Assembly (NCBI GenBank): GCA_018436595.1
Contig: JAHDLC010000022.1
Coordinates: 124,001-188,000 of the forward strand
DNA: 64,000 bases
Direction of reading: 5' to 3'
Source: Synergistaceae bacterium
GTDB taxonomy: Bacteria > Synergistota > Synergistia > Synergistales > Aminobacteriaceae
The notes beneath the pieces are model-generated. The model was given only the letters and a program-made list of their open reading frames with translations, was not told the DNA's origin and searched no databases. The translations under genes were made by a program, and so were the position numbers. This document shows, in pieces, positions 40,601 through 47,977 of the stretch. Positions within the stretch are counted from its first letter, which is position 1. Each line of letters begins with the position of its first letter.

Positions 40601-40946
40601 GGACGTTTCCGTTGGCGGGGCAGGTGAGGGTGCAGGGGGGGCGGCAGTCGCCCACGTGGTCGGAAAGCAGCAGCTCCAGGGCGGTCCGGCGGGCGCTCAC
40701 GGCCCGCTCCGTCTCGGTCCTGATGACCATACCGTGGGTGATCGTGTTGGCGCACGCCCGGAGCAGTGTTTTGGCCCCTTCCACTTCCACGAGGCAGACG
40801 GAACAGCCGCCGTGGAGGCTCAGGTGGGGATCGTAGCAGAGGGTGGGTATTTCCACGCCGCAGTCGGAGCAGAGATCGAGAATTCTCTGCCCTTCGTATC
40901 CGTAGACTGTTTTTCCGTTGAGGGTGACTTTTATGTTTTTCTTCAT
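37659..40946 (-). CDS. Large subunit of an Stn/Nfn-like NAD(P)H:ferredoxin oxidoreductase: NuoG-type FeS, GltD-type FAD/NADP(H) and molybdopterin-oxidoreductase-like fusion
   Basis: This 1095-aa fusion begins with a [2Fe-2S] ferredoxin domain (Cys37, 48, 51, 65). Cysteine-rich motifs follow (101/105/109; 143/148/152/156), then a GltD/NfnB-like module with FAD motif GGGPAG (202-207) and NADP(H) motif GGGNTAMDACRSA and basic YRRSREEMPA (residues ~332-365). Next come two [4Fe-4S] ferredoxin motifs (612/615/618/622 and 655/658/661/665). A C-terminal ~400 residues begin with a NuoG/FDH-like cysteine set (691/694/698, then 729/730). No H-cluster motifs (TSCCPxW, MPCxxK) are seen, so it is not the HydA hydrogenase. 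Together with the two downstream-named partners it resembles StnA of the Sporomusa-type transhydrogenase; this identity is inferred. Confidence 0.85.
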   Translation of the reverse strand: MKKNIKVTLNGKTVYGYEGQRILDLCSDCGVEIPTLCYDPHLSLHGGCSVCLVEVEGAKTLLRACANTITHGMVIRTETERAVSARRTALELLLSDHVGDCRPPCTLTCPANGNVQAYINLAAQGKYQESLDVLHHHVTLPACIGRVCPAPCEKKCRRNFVDDAPVSIREIKRFVGDWALKNDYLGVIPETEDNGKTVAVVGGGPAGISAAYYLRLKGYRPVIFEKEALLGGMMRYGIPDYRLPQAVLQKEIDWLLAHGVEVRTGMTLGKNITLDELRRDFDGVILAMGCWKSSPMRVPGEDLDGVLGGINFLYDVKTNPDVKIGRRVAVVGGGNTAMDACRSARRLGAEEVSVLYRRSREEMPADDLEIEEATGEGVNFIYLAAPKSIEGNGRVERVVCERMKLGEPDASGRRSPVPTGETFVLEVDTVIAAVGQAIDFSGVPSELHDGRKMKAGPDYDTPLPGVFVCGDQQTGPKIAIEAIGNGHWAADSLDHYLTHGTPKKPFFYDIVRTDLGPEDFRHVEKTVQEHVAHVSGEARLAQPFEEYSAGLTEEQTLRDAKRCMECGCADVFECRLRKYATTHEVQPEKLAGEHVAKFEDANQYYVRNLDKCILCSKCVRACDEIAGFHAIDFAKRGFESVLTPQFYNDMEHSDCTFCGLCTQVCPVGALMEKRAERWPHLEEPEIIKTTCQMCSVGCELDLNLDRRRSRIVRVTTDLDNPTAPTAGSCCFMGRYGFRDVRDSGNFDPAVNGDSVSLDEAVAAFDSLAAKNGAVFVAGADLTLQEARALRDYAALRTPEAVISAAEGAEFLPFLSEAGKRKDIVRASYASFNEGDAFLLLGANTDEDQPVLTSWLRRAMRHRKAAVVCFGGTPGILDRGDAVILAPDAGKETQAIVALTAAVRAAREKTSADFSALAGEAGLCPVTLEKAAGLLAAAKHPVTLLGAGMPAGASFDLAATLQGGRYLLLFRGAGTAGLLSVLPEVLSVAEAKKNLPSGVLFIGITPEEAGFSEEDLRNTEYAVLAADSSPLSEKASVLLPLLPWPEKEGTTVNLEGRELAVRKGPLSKKTGRTICDLLARAALPSGGKIPSNPVVR

Positions 40947-40971
40947 GGCAGCTCGAAATCCTCCCGAAAGG

Positions 40972-42738
40972 TTATTCCACCGAGATGGCGCCCACGGGGC
41001 AGACCTTCTTGCACTGTCCGCAGCGGATGCACTTCTCGTCGTCGATGACGTGGGGTTTCTTCACTTCTCCCGCGATACAGGAGACGGGGCAGTTCCGGGC
41101 GCATTTCGTGCAGCCGATGCAGGCTGCCGGGTCGATGACGTAATGGATGAGGCTGGTGCATACCTTGGCGGGGCACTTTTTGTCCCGGATGTGGGCCTCG
41201 TACTCCTCCCGGAAATATTTCAGCGTGGTCAGAACCGGGTTCGGCGCAGTCTGGCCCAGGCCGCAGAGAGACCCTTCCTTCACCTGGCGGGCCAGGTCAA
41301 GCAGGGTGTCCAGGTCTTCCATGACCCCTTTGCCTTCCGTGATCCGCTCGAGGATCTCCAGCATCCGCTTGGTGCCGATGCGGCAGAAGGGGCACTTGCC
41401 GCAGGATTCCTTCTGGACGAAGGCCAGGAAGAACTTGGCCACGTCCACGATGCAGGTGGTTTCGTCCATGACCACCATGCCGCCGGAGCCCATAATGGCG
41501 CCCGTGGCGTTAATGGATTCATAGTCCACCGGAGTGTCCAGCAGCGATTCGGGGATGCATCCTCCCGAGGGGCCGCCGAGCTGGACGGCCTTGAACTTTT
41601 TGTTCTCGGCGATGCCGCCCGCCACGTTGAAGATGACCTCCCGCAGGGGCATCCCCATGGGAACCTCGGCGAGGCCGCCCTTCTTGATCTTTCCCGCCAG
41701 GGCGAAGACCTTGGTGCCCCGGCTCTTGCCGATGCCGTACTCCGCGAACTTCGCCGCCCCGTTCAGCAGTATCCAGGGGATATTGGCGATGGTCTCCACG
41801 TTGTTGATGTTCGTCGGCTTGCCGAAGACGCCGCTGTTGGCCGGGAAGGGAGGCCGCGGACGGGGCATACCCCGCCGTCCCTCGATGGAGGCGATCATGG
41901 CGGTTTCCTCGCCGCAGACGAAAGCGCCCGCCCCTTCCTTTATATGGATATCGAAGGAGAATCCGGACCCCAGGATATTCTTCCCGAGGAAGCCCTTCTC
42001 CCTTGCCTGGTCCAGGGCTACGTTCAGGTGCTTTATCGCCAGGGGGTACTCAGCCCGGCAATAGATGATGCCCTCGTCGGAGCCGATGGCGTAGGCCCCG
42101 ATGGCCATTCCCTCGATGATGCTGTGGGGGTCGCTCTCGAGGACGGAGCGGTCCATGAAGGCGCCGGGGTCGCCCTCGTCGGCATTGCAGACGAAGTACT
42201 TCTTGTCCCCCTTCGCCCCGTTGGCGAACTTCCACTTCAGGCCCGTGGGGAAGCCTGCTCCGCCCCGGCCGCGGAGTCCGCTGGATAGGACTTCGTCGAT
42301 GACCTGCAGGGGCGTCATGGAGAGGGCTTTTTCAAGGGCCTTGTAGCCCTCGTTGGCAATGTACTCTTCAATTTTTTCGGGATCGATGAGGCCGCTGTTC
42401 CGGAGGACGATGCGGACCTGGCTGTCCATGCGCTCGTTCTCGCAGGCCTTGCTTTCGGGGTCGAGGATGACTCCCCGCTGGACGATCTCCCCCCGGCCAA
42501 CGTGGGATTCGGCTATCTCCCTGGCCATGGCGGTGTCCACCTTGCCGTAGGCGATGGACTTGCCGTCCCGCTCCACTTCAACGATGGGTTCCATGTAGCA
42601 GAGGCCGATGCAGCCGACCTTCTTGATTTCAACGTCCTTCTGCCCGGCTAGGGCTTCAGTGAGGGTCTCATAGATGGGCACGGCGCCGGCGGCAACTCCG
42701 CAGCTTGCCAGGCCCACCTTCACGACAGTCTTGGGCAT
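40972..42738 (-). CDS. NuoF/HydB-like flavoprotein subunit (FMN, NADH and FeS)
   Basis: The 588-aa protein has an N-terminal thioredoxin-like [2Fe-2S] domain (Cys13, 43, 47), a NuoF core with glycine-rich nucleotide motif GRGGAGFPTG (159-168) and NADEGDPGAFMDR for FMN/NADH, the NuoF [4Fe-4S] motif ESCGKCPFC, and a C-terminal two-cluster ferredoxin tail (CIGCTKCARNC, CIRCGQCKKVC). This HydB-type layout, longer than plain NuoF, is the subunit in which the bifurcating FMN resides in HydABC and Stn complexes. ATG 42738 is used because GGAGGTG lies 7 nt upstream; an upstream GTG would overlap that site. Confidence 0.92.
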   Translation of the reverse strand: MPKTVVKVGLASCGVAAGAVPIYETLTEALAGQKDVEIKKVGCIGLCYMEPIVEVERDGKSIAYGKVDTAMAREIAESHVGRGEIVQRGVILDPESKACENERMDSQVRIVLRNSGLIDPEKIEEYIANEGYKALEKALSMTPLQVIDEVLSSGLRGRGGAGFPTGLKWKFANGAKGDKKYFVCNADEGDPGAFMDRSVLESDPHSIIEGMAIGAYAIGSDEGIIYCRAEYPLAIKHLNVALDQAREKGFLGKNILGSGFSFDIHIKEGAGAFVCGEETAMIASIEGRRGMPRPRPPFPANSGVFGKPTNINNVETIANIPWILLNGAAKFAEYGIGKSRGTKVFALAGKIKKGGLAEVPMGMPLREVIFNVAGGIAENKKFKAVQLGGPSGGCIPESLLDTPVDYESINATGAIMGSGGMVVMDETTCIVDVAKFFLAFVQKESCGKCPFCRIGTKRMLEILERITEGKGVMEDLDTLLDLARQVKEGSLCGLGQTAPNPVLTTLKYFREEYEAHIRDKKCPAKVCTSLIHYVIDPAACIGCTKCARNCPVSCIAGEVKKPHVIDDEKCIRCGQCKKVCPVGAISVE

Positions 42739-42756
42739 TATGGGCACCTCCAGGGT

Positions 42757-43257
42757 CTATTCCGGCTGGGAAGCCCGGACGGCTTCAAGCACATCCACGG
42801 CTTTTTCCGGCGTCAGTCTTCCATGGACCTCTTCTCCCACCATCATGACGGGCGCAAGGCTGCAGCAGCCAAGGCAGGCCACGTACTGCAGGGTGAACAG
42901 GCCGTCTTTCGTGGTCTCTCCCTCCTGTACGCCCAGATGGCGCTGAAGCTGCTCACCGATGCGGGCCGAGCCCTGGACGTGACAGGCCGTTCCCCGGCAG
43001 AGCCGGACCACGTACTTGCCCTCCGGCTGGAGCCGGAACATGGCATAGAAGGTGGCGACGCCGAACATCTCCGCAGCCGGGATGTCCAGCTCTTTCGCAA
43101 TGAAGTCCACCGCTTCGGGGTCGATGTAGCCCATTTCCCTCTGCATATCGGCCAGCAGGGGAATCGTAATGCCCTTTCTTCCCCTGTAGCGGTCCGCGAG
43201 AGGGAGGAGACGGGTCTCCAGATCGGAACGCGTAAGGGTTGCCGCAGACATGGTCAT
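42757..43257 (-). CDS. NuoE/HydC-like [2Fe-2S] subunit
   Basis: The 166-aa thioredoxin-fold ferredoxin has ligands Cys87-x4-Cys92 (CRGTAC) and Cys128-x3-Cys132 (CLGCC) and the helical N-terminal half of NuoE. It pairs with the NuoF-like subunit encoded 18 nt downstream and is the first gene of the three-gene minus-strand operon. ATG at 43257 is chosen because AAGGAGGAA is 6 nt upstream; a further ATG at 43275 would include the ribosome site. A TATAAT on the minus strand (43313-43308) is the likely -10. Confidence 0.93.
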   Translation of the reverse strand: MTMSAATLTRSDLETRLLPLADRYRGRKGITIPLLADMQREMGYIDPEAVDFIAKELDIPAAEMFGVATFYAMFRLQPEGKYVVRLCRGTACHVQGSARIGEQLQRHLGVQEGETTKDGLFTLQYVACLGCCSLAPVMMVGEEVHGRLTPEKAVDVLEAVRASQPE

Positions 43258-43307
43258 TCCATTTCCTCCTTGCATATTCTCGGTGAAATACCCCGGACAT
43301 GGTATGC

Positions 43308-43318
43308 ATTATACCCCC
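43308..43318 (-). promoter_or_regulatory. Candidate -10 of the transhydrogenase-like operon
   Basis: TATAAT on the minus strand is directly preceded by GGGGG, ~50 nt upstream of the NuoE-like start. No good -35 is visible at 16-18 bp. Confidence 0.5.
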
Positions 43319-43383
43319 AAGAAGGGAATTTTTCTCTCCCGGTGAAATTCGGTATATAATGAACTTGACCTAAAGGACTTTTT

Positions 43384-43410
43384 AATATATACCCTATATG
43401 GGTATATATT
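43384..43410. promoter_or_regulatory. Perfect palindrome (putative repressor operator) in the glutaredoxin-like gene leader
   Basis: Arm AATATATACCC (43384-43394) is repeated as its exact reverse complement GGGTATATATT (43400-43410) around TATAT. It sits between a TATAAT -10 at 43355-43360 and the ribosome site GAGGAGG at ~43413. The TACCC/GGGTA core recalls operators of CsoR/CstR-family repressors; the regulator itself is not in the window. Confidence 0.6.
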
Positions 43411-43428
43411 TTGAGGAGGTGTCAGATC

Positions 43429-43665
43429 ATGATAAAAGTGTTTTCGACGAAGACCTGTCCCTGGTGCACCAAGGTGAAGGAGTATCTTGACGGCAAGGGA
43501 ACCGCCTACGAGAACGTGGATGTGCAGGCTAACCGGGAAGCGGCAATGGAAATGGTGAAAAAAACGGGCCAGATGGGTGTCCCTGTGACACAGATCGGCG
43601 AGAAGTACATCGTTGGGTACAACCCGGAGGCCATTGACGCGGAGCTGGCGAAGCAGGATAAGTAG
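43429..43665 (+). CDS. Glutaredoxin/NrdH-like redox protein
   Basis: A 78-aa thioredoxin-fold protein with MIKVFSTKTCPWCTKVKEYL, active-site CPWC (Cys10, Cys13), the cis-Pro motif GVPVTQIG and the GYNPEAIDAEL tail typical of small Uxx-type glutaredoxins. It is expected to be reduced by thioredoxin reductase or glutathione-independent donors in this anaerobe. Start at 43429 follows GAGGAGGTG. A perfect palindrome just upstream suggests tight regulation, possibly by sulfide, persulfide or metal stress. Confidence 0.88.
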   Translation: MIKVFSTKTCPWCTKVKEYLDGKGTAYENVDVQANREAAMEMVKKTGQMGVPVTQIGEKYIVGYNPEAIDAELAKQDK

Positions 43666-43688
43666 CCTGAGAGGAAGGGGTTGACGTC

Positions 43689-45104
43689 GTGCCTCGAGGA
43701 TCGGGAACAGGACCGGAACTTCTCACGTTGTCCTATGGGATGGCGGTGAGCGACGGCGAATCCCTCGCGCCCGGCGGCGCGGTGGATATCGAAGCCGTCG
43801 AAGGATACGAGGAAATACTCCGGAGAGGAGACGCCCGCCTTCGGGAAGCTGCTGCCGAAGGGCGGGAAGGTGTGGGCTGGCTCAACCTGCCGGGCAGGGA
43901 TATCGCCGACATTGAGGAGACCGGAAAGTGGATTGCGGGTTTCGACGCTCTTGTCCAGGTGGGCATCGGCGGATCGGCCCTGGGGAACCTCATGCTCCAC
44001 GGGGCGCTGCTGCCCCCGTACTGGAACGAGCTTCCCCGGTCGAAGCGGCAGGGGCCGAGATTCTACATGTCCGACAATGTTGACCCTGCCGACAACCGGG
44101 CGATCTGGAACCTCATCGACCCGGAGCAGACCGTCTTCACCGTCATCAGCAAATCGGGGAGCACCGCCGAGACCATGGCCAACTTCCTCTTCTTCTGGGA
44201 CCGCCTCAAGGTTGATCTCGGCCCGAAAAAAGCGGCGGAGCACGTGGTGGTCATCACCGATGAAGAGAAGGGCGTTCTCCGGCCCTTCGCCGACGAGATA
44301 GGCTGCCGCCGCCTCGTTCTTCCCGCCGACGTGGGAGGCCGCTTTTCCGTGCTCTCTCCTGTGGGGCTTCTTTCCGCCGTGGCCCTGGGCATACCGGCAG
44401 CGAAACTGCTCGACGGAGCGGCAGACATGGACAGGAAACTCGCGGAACGGGACACCGTTCTCGAAAATCCTGCCTGGCTTCTTGCCGCCCTTTCGGTGGC
44501 CCATTACCGACAGGGGAGGAACATGACGGTTCTCATGCCCTACGAGGATGCCCTGGAGCGGTTCTGCGAATGGTTTGCCCAGCTCTGGGGAGAGAGCCTC
44601 GGAAAGAACGGAACGGGTTCAACCCCCGTGAGGGCCCTCGGCGCCATCGACCAGCATTCCCAGATCCAGCTCTACACCGAAGGTCCTGACGACAAACTCT
44701 TTACCGTGATGACCGTGGCCGACCCGTCTGAGGAAATCACCATTCCCGAGACGGAGGAAAAAGCCCTGGTGTCCCTTTCCTACCTCTTCGGCCAGTCCAT
44801 GAATTCCCTCCGGCGGTACGAGGCCCTTTCCACCGCCGCCGCCATAGCGAAATCCGGAAAGCCGGTGGTCTCCATCGAGATACCGAAGCTCGACGAACGC
44901 AGGCTTGGAGCCATGATCCAGTTCTACGAGCATGTGACGGCCCTCGCCGGGTATCTCCTGGACGTGAACCCCTTCGACCAGCCGGGAGTTGAGCAGGGAA
45001 AGAACTACACCTACGGCCTCATGGGGCGCCCCAATTACAGCGCCCAGGCCCTTGAAGTGACAGAACTGGCGGAAAAGCTCTCCCTCAGGGAAGTCTCCCT
45101 CTAG
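43689..45104 (+). CDS. pgi: Glucose-6-phosphate isomerase
   Basis: The 471-aa enzyme interconverts glucose-6-phosphate and fructose-6-phosphate. Visible family motifs are VGIGGSALGN for phosphate binding, SKSGSTAETM, the glutamate of WGESLGKNG and the catalytic histidine in DQHSQIQLYTEG. It is of the shorter bacterial/archaeal type. The GTG at 43689 follows AGGAAGGGG. It is the next gene after the glutaredoxin-like gene, 23 nt apart. Confidence 0.93.
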   Translation: MPRGSGTGPELLTLSYGMAVSDGESLAPGGAVDIEAVEGYEEILRRGDARLREAAAEGREGVGWLNLPGRDIADIEETGKWIAGFDALVQVGIGGSALGNLMLHGALLPPYWNELPRSKRQGPRFYMSDNVDPADNRAIWNLIDPEQTVFTVISKSGSTAETMANFLFFWDRLKVDLGPKKAAEHVVVITDEEKGVLRPFADEIGCRRLVLPADVGGRFSVLSPVGLLSAVALGIPAAKLLDGAADMDRKLAERDTVLENPAWLLAALSVAHYRQGRNMTVLMPYEDALERFCEWFAQLWGESLGKNGTGSTPVRALGAIDQHSQIQLYTEGPDDKLFTVMTVADPSEEITIPETEEKALVSLSYLFGQSMNSLRRYEALSTAAAIAKSGKPVVSIEIPKLDERRLGAMIQFYEHVTALAGYLLDVNPFDQPGVEQGKNYTYGLMGRPNYSAQALEVTELAEKLSLREVSL

Positions 45105-45120
45105 AATCGGCGAAAAAAAG

Positions 45121-45160
45121 CGCCGTCCGCGGGTGAATCATTCCTGCGGACGGCGTCTTT
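45121..45160. terminator. Bidirectional terminator between pgi and the PEP-synthase-like gene
   Basis: CGCCGTCCGC/GCGGACGGCG stem with a 15-base loop; strong T-run on the minus strand (CTTTTTTTC) and TCTTTG on the plus strand. Confidence 0.82.
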
Positions 45161-45179
45161 GTATTTCAAAGGCCGGGTT

Positions 45180-47018
45180 TTAGTCCCACCCGTTCTCCGG
45201 TTCGTCCACCCTGTCAGCTACCACCACGCCGAAATTCCGGTCGCCGTCGGTGTACACCGAGAAGGACCCGGAGTAGATGCGGATTCCGGCATGGGACCCC
45301 AGGGCGTAAGGGGAGGAGTCGAAGAAGCTTTCATCGAAAATGTTGTTCTTCGCCCCTTCGTAGACCGGCATATAGAGGATTCCGTCGATCTCCAGGTCGG
45401 TGAAGAAGTGGGTGCCGAAAGAAAGCTCCGGCATGTATCCCTCCTTGGGGAATCCCACCTCCACGATGCAGGAGCATCTCGTGATCTCGTTGTACTGTAC
45501 CGGCACGCCGAGAAGGGGGTTGCTGGAACCCACCCTCCCGGGCGCCACGAGAATGAACCGGGAGCCCTTCAGGGTGTCGTTCACCGTGCCTATGCCCCGG
45601 GCAACGTCGTGGAAGCGGGTTTCCTGGGCGTACACGTGATGGTCCACGTACACCAGGTAGGGGATGTTTTCCTTCACTCCGTGGGTCACCATTCTGTCCG
45701 CCTTGAGAACCACCTTTCTGTTCTCGAGGTCCGGTATGGTTACGGAGTGGGTCTGCTCGCTCAGCCAGAGCGGTCGGGCCTGGACGATCTCCACCAGGTC
45801 TTCGCTTGGGTGATAAGCGAACTCCACGTCCGCCGGAACCCCCATCTCCCTGTCGAGGAGGGCGAGAAGCTTCTTCATCCTGTCGAAGAAATGCTTCGAC
45901 CGGCAGGCAAACTCCTCGAAGGTAAAGCAGACCTTTTCCCCGGTCTTGATGCTGGAACCGTGACGGGACATGGGCGTGAAGTACCCCCCGTCGTCGTCGG
46001 GGCTGTAGATCTGGGCATAATCGGGGAAACAGCTGTGGTAGGGGAAAATGTCCTTCCAGATGCGCTTTACGTCCACCGTCACAAGGGATTTCTGTTCCCG
46101 GTCTATCACCTGGAAATGCTCCTGGGCGTGGCGCATGATGTTGAAGGGGTTCTGTCCCTCCGGCCGGAGGCACGGCAGGGTCAGGGCGAAGGTCCGGGCG
46201 TATCCCCGCTTCGTGCTTGTAGTGCCCATGCCGAACACAAGGCGGATGATCCCGTCCTCTGACCGGATCCTGGTGGTCCATCTCCTGTAATATCTCGAGA
46301 AACCCACTCCTGCCATGGTGGGGTAGTAATACCTGCCCCGCCATTTGCCCGCGACCCGCATAAGAATGATCCCCATGCGGTCGTTCCCAAGGCCGTGCTT
46401 TGTCCGGTAGGCCACCGCCACGGGAAAGAAGGTCCTGGCGTAAATTTTCTTGATGTCCCGCTCCACCTCGGCCGCCCGCTCTTCCAGAGGGGTTTCTCCG
46501 TCGTTGAACTCGAAGGTGGAGAGGTATTTCCCGGCAAAGGAGTATTTGAGCGAGTCCTCGAGGACGCTGCTGCTCCGCACCACGATGGGGTCGGTGATTT
46601 TTTCGAGGAATTTCAGGACCCCTTCGCTCACCTCGGAGGGGAGTTTTGCCTGGAGGAAGGCGTACTCGATGACCTCCGGCTCTTCCTTCTTCAGCTCCTC
46701 CAGGTCTGGAATCTGGCGGAGCACGTAATCGAAGGAATCGGTGGCGATGAAAAGAGACGGGGGAAAGACCACCCGCTTCAGCGTCTCCTCCGTGCTGTCC
46801 CGGAGTTTGGCCATGGCAAAGAGCAGGGACCGTCCCTTCCCGCCGATGCTGCCCTTCCCGATGATGAGATGGGCAAAATCGGGATCGTCAAGAGGATCCC
46901 ATTGGAAATACCGCTCCGTCACCGTGTCGTCGGTTCCGGGAAACTCGGGCCCTAAGGGAAACGTCCGCGACGCTTCGGAGGGTGTGGGCCCTAAAGACTG
47001 TCCGCCGTTTTTTCCCAT
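45180..47018 (-). CDS. Lone PEP/pyruvate-binding (PPDK N-terminal, ATP-grasp) domain protein
   Basis: The 612-aa protein contains the PEP synthase/pyruvate phosphate dikinase nucleotide-binding region: LIIGKGSIGGKGRSLLFA near residues ~54-71 and DPIVVRSSSVLEDS...SFAGKYLSTF. VEIVQARPLWL lies further down. It lacks the phosphohistidine swivel domain (with TSHAAIVARE) and the C-terminal PEP-binding barrel, so it cannot be a complete PEP synthase. The last ~200 residues match nothing I recognise. ATG 47018 is set by AAGGAGAG; the gene overlaps ttcA by 28 nt. Confidence 0.8.
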   Translation of the reverse strand: MGKNGGQSLGPTPSEASRTFPLGPEFPGTDDTVTERYFQWDPLDDPDFAHLIIGKGSIGGKGRSLLFAMAKLRDSTEETLKRVVFPPSLFIATDSFDYVLRQIPDLEELKKEEPEVIEYAFLQAKLPSEVSEGVLKFLEKITDPIVVRSSSVLEDSLKYSFAGKYLSTFEFNDGETPLEERAAEVERDIKKIYARTFFPVAVAYRTKHGLGNDRMGIILMRVAGKWRGRYYYPTMAGVGFSRYYRRWTTRIRSEDGIIRLVFGMGTTSTKRGYARTFALTLPCLRPEGQNPFNIMRHAQEHFQVIDREQKSLVTVDVKRIWKDIFPYHSCFPDYAQIYSPDDDGGYFTPMSRHGSSIKTGEKVCFTFEEFACRSKHFFDRMKKLLALLDREMGVPADVEFAYHPSEDLVEIVQARPLWLSEQTHSVTIPDLENRKVVLKADRMVTHGVKENIPYLVYVDHHVYAQETRFHDVARGIGTVNDTLKGSRFILVAPGRVGSSNPLLGVPVQYNEITRCSCIVEVGFPKEGYMPELSFGTHFFTDLEIDGILYMPVYEGAKNNIFDESFFDSSPYALGSHAGIRIYSGSFSVYTDGDRNFGVVVADRVDEPENGWD

Positions 47019-47809
47019 GTCATCTCTCCTTGAACCTCGTCCCCGGAGGGCGGTGAAACTTCGTCCTCCCCTCCTTCGGACCATTTGTCCCGTTCGTCCA
47101 GGCACTGAAGGGCATGTAATATATTGTACTTGATTCTCGGATTCCCGGCACTCAGTCCGTCAAGTATACTTTTCGCCTTTACCCGTTCCGTTTCGAGGGA
47201 GAAGGGGCAGACGTAGGGCAGAACGGGCAGGCCGAGCCTGCGGGCTTCCTTCCCGATTTTCCGTTCTTCCGCGAACACCAGTGGCCGTATGACCGTCATG
47301 CCGGTTCTGCTCTGCCGGAATTTCGGCTGAAAAGCCCTGAACCTGCCTGTATGGAACAGGTTCATCAGCGCCGTCTCCACCACGTCGTCCAGGTTGTGTC
47401 CCAGGGCGAGGAGGTTGCACCCATCCTCCTTCGCCGCGGTGTTCAGTATCCCCCGCCGGATGTTGGCGCACAGGCTGCAGGGAGATCGTTCTTCCCGCAC
47501 CTCGATGATCCCGACGATGGGGTGGGGGCGGACGAAAAAGGGAATATCGAGGGAATCGCAGAATTCCCGCAGGGACGAGACCTCCGTTTCCCCGCCGGTA
47601 ATGTCCACGAAGCAGGCGGCGAGGGAAAAAGGAACGGGGCTCCTTCTGCGGAGTCCCGCGAGGGCAAGGGCCAATACGAGGCTGTCCTTTCCGCCCGAGA
47701 GACCGATCATGATCCGGTCTCCGGGGGCGATCATCCGGAAGCGGCCCGCCGCGAGGCCGATTTTTTTTCTGAGGGACAGGGAAAGGACGGGTACGGCGGA
47801 TCGGGTCAA
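46991..47809 (-). CDS. ttcA: TtcA-type tRNA 2-thiocytidine synthase family protein
   Basis: The 272-aa PP-loop ATPase has the SGGKDSLVLALAL motif, the FeS/sulfur cysteines CSLCANIRRG, and GHNLDDVVETALMNL, the pattern of TtcA, which thiolates C32 of some tRNAs. The last ~50 residues (after KYNILHAL) are hydrophilic and variable. It is upstream of, and overlaps, the PEP-synthase-like gene in one minus-strand unit. Confidence 0.86.
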   Translation of the reverse strand: MTRSAVPVLSLSLRKKIGLAAGRFRMIAPGDRIMIGLSGGKDSLVLALALAGLRRRSPVPFSLAACFVDITGGETEVSSLREFCDSLDIPFFVRPHPIVGIIEVREERSPCSLCANIRRGILNTAAKEDGCNLLALGHNLDDVVETALMNLFHTGRFRAFQPKFRQSRTGMTVIRPLVFAEERKIGKEARRLGLPVLPYVCPFSLETERVKAKSILDGLSAGNPRIKYNILHALQCLDERDKWSEGGEDEVSPPSGDEVQGEMTWEKTADSL

Positions 47810-47977
47810 AGGGCGCTCCTCCTCTGAAAATCAGGAAATCTGTGATAGAATAGTTCTTAAGACCTATGCCCATGGCGGAAATTCCTTTACCGTACAAGCA
47901 GGGGCAACGTCTACTATAGCATAATCGCATTCTTAGGAGTTGAGGCCGTTTTCGGCCCACGTGACGGGGGTGGGGAG

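Noticed and set aside
37659-40946. [FeFe]-hydrogenase large subunit (HydA)
   Set aside because: None of the three H-cluster signature motifs is present. The GltD-like NADP(H) module is not part of HydA.
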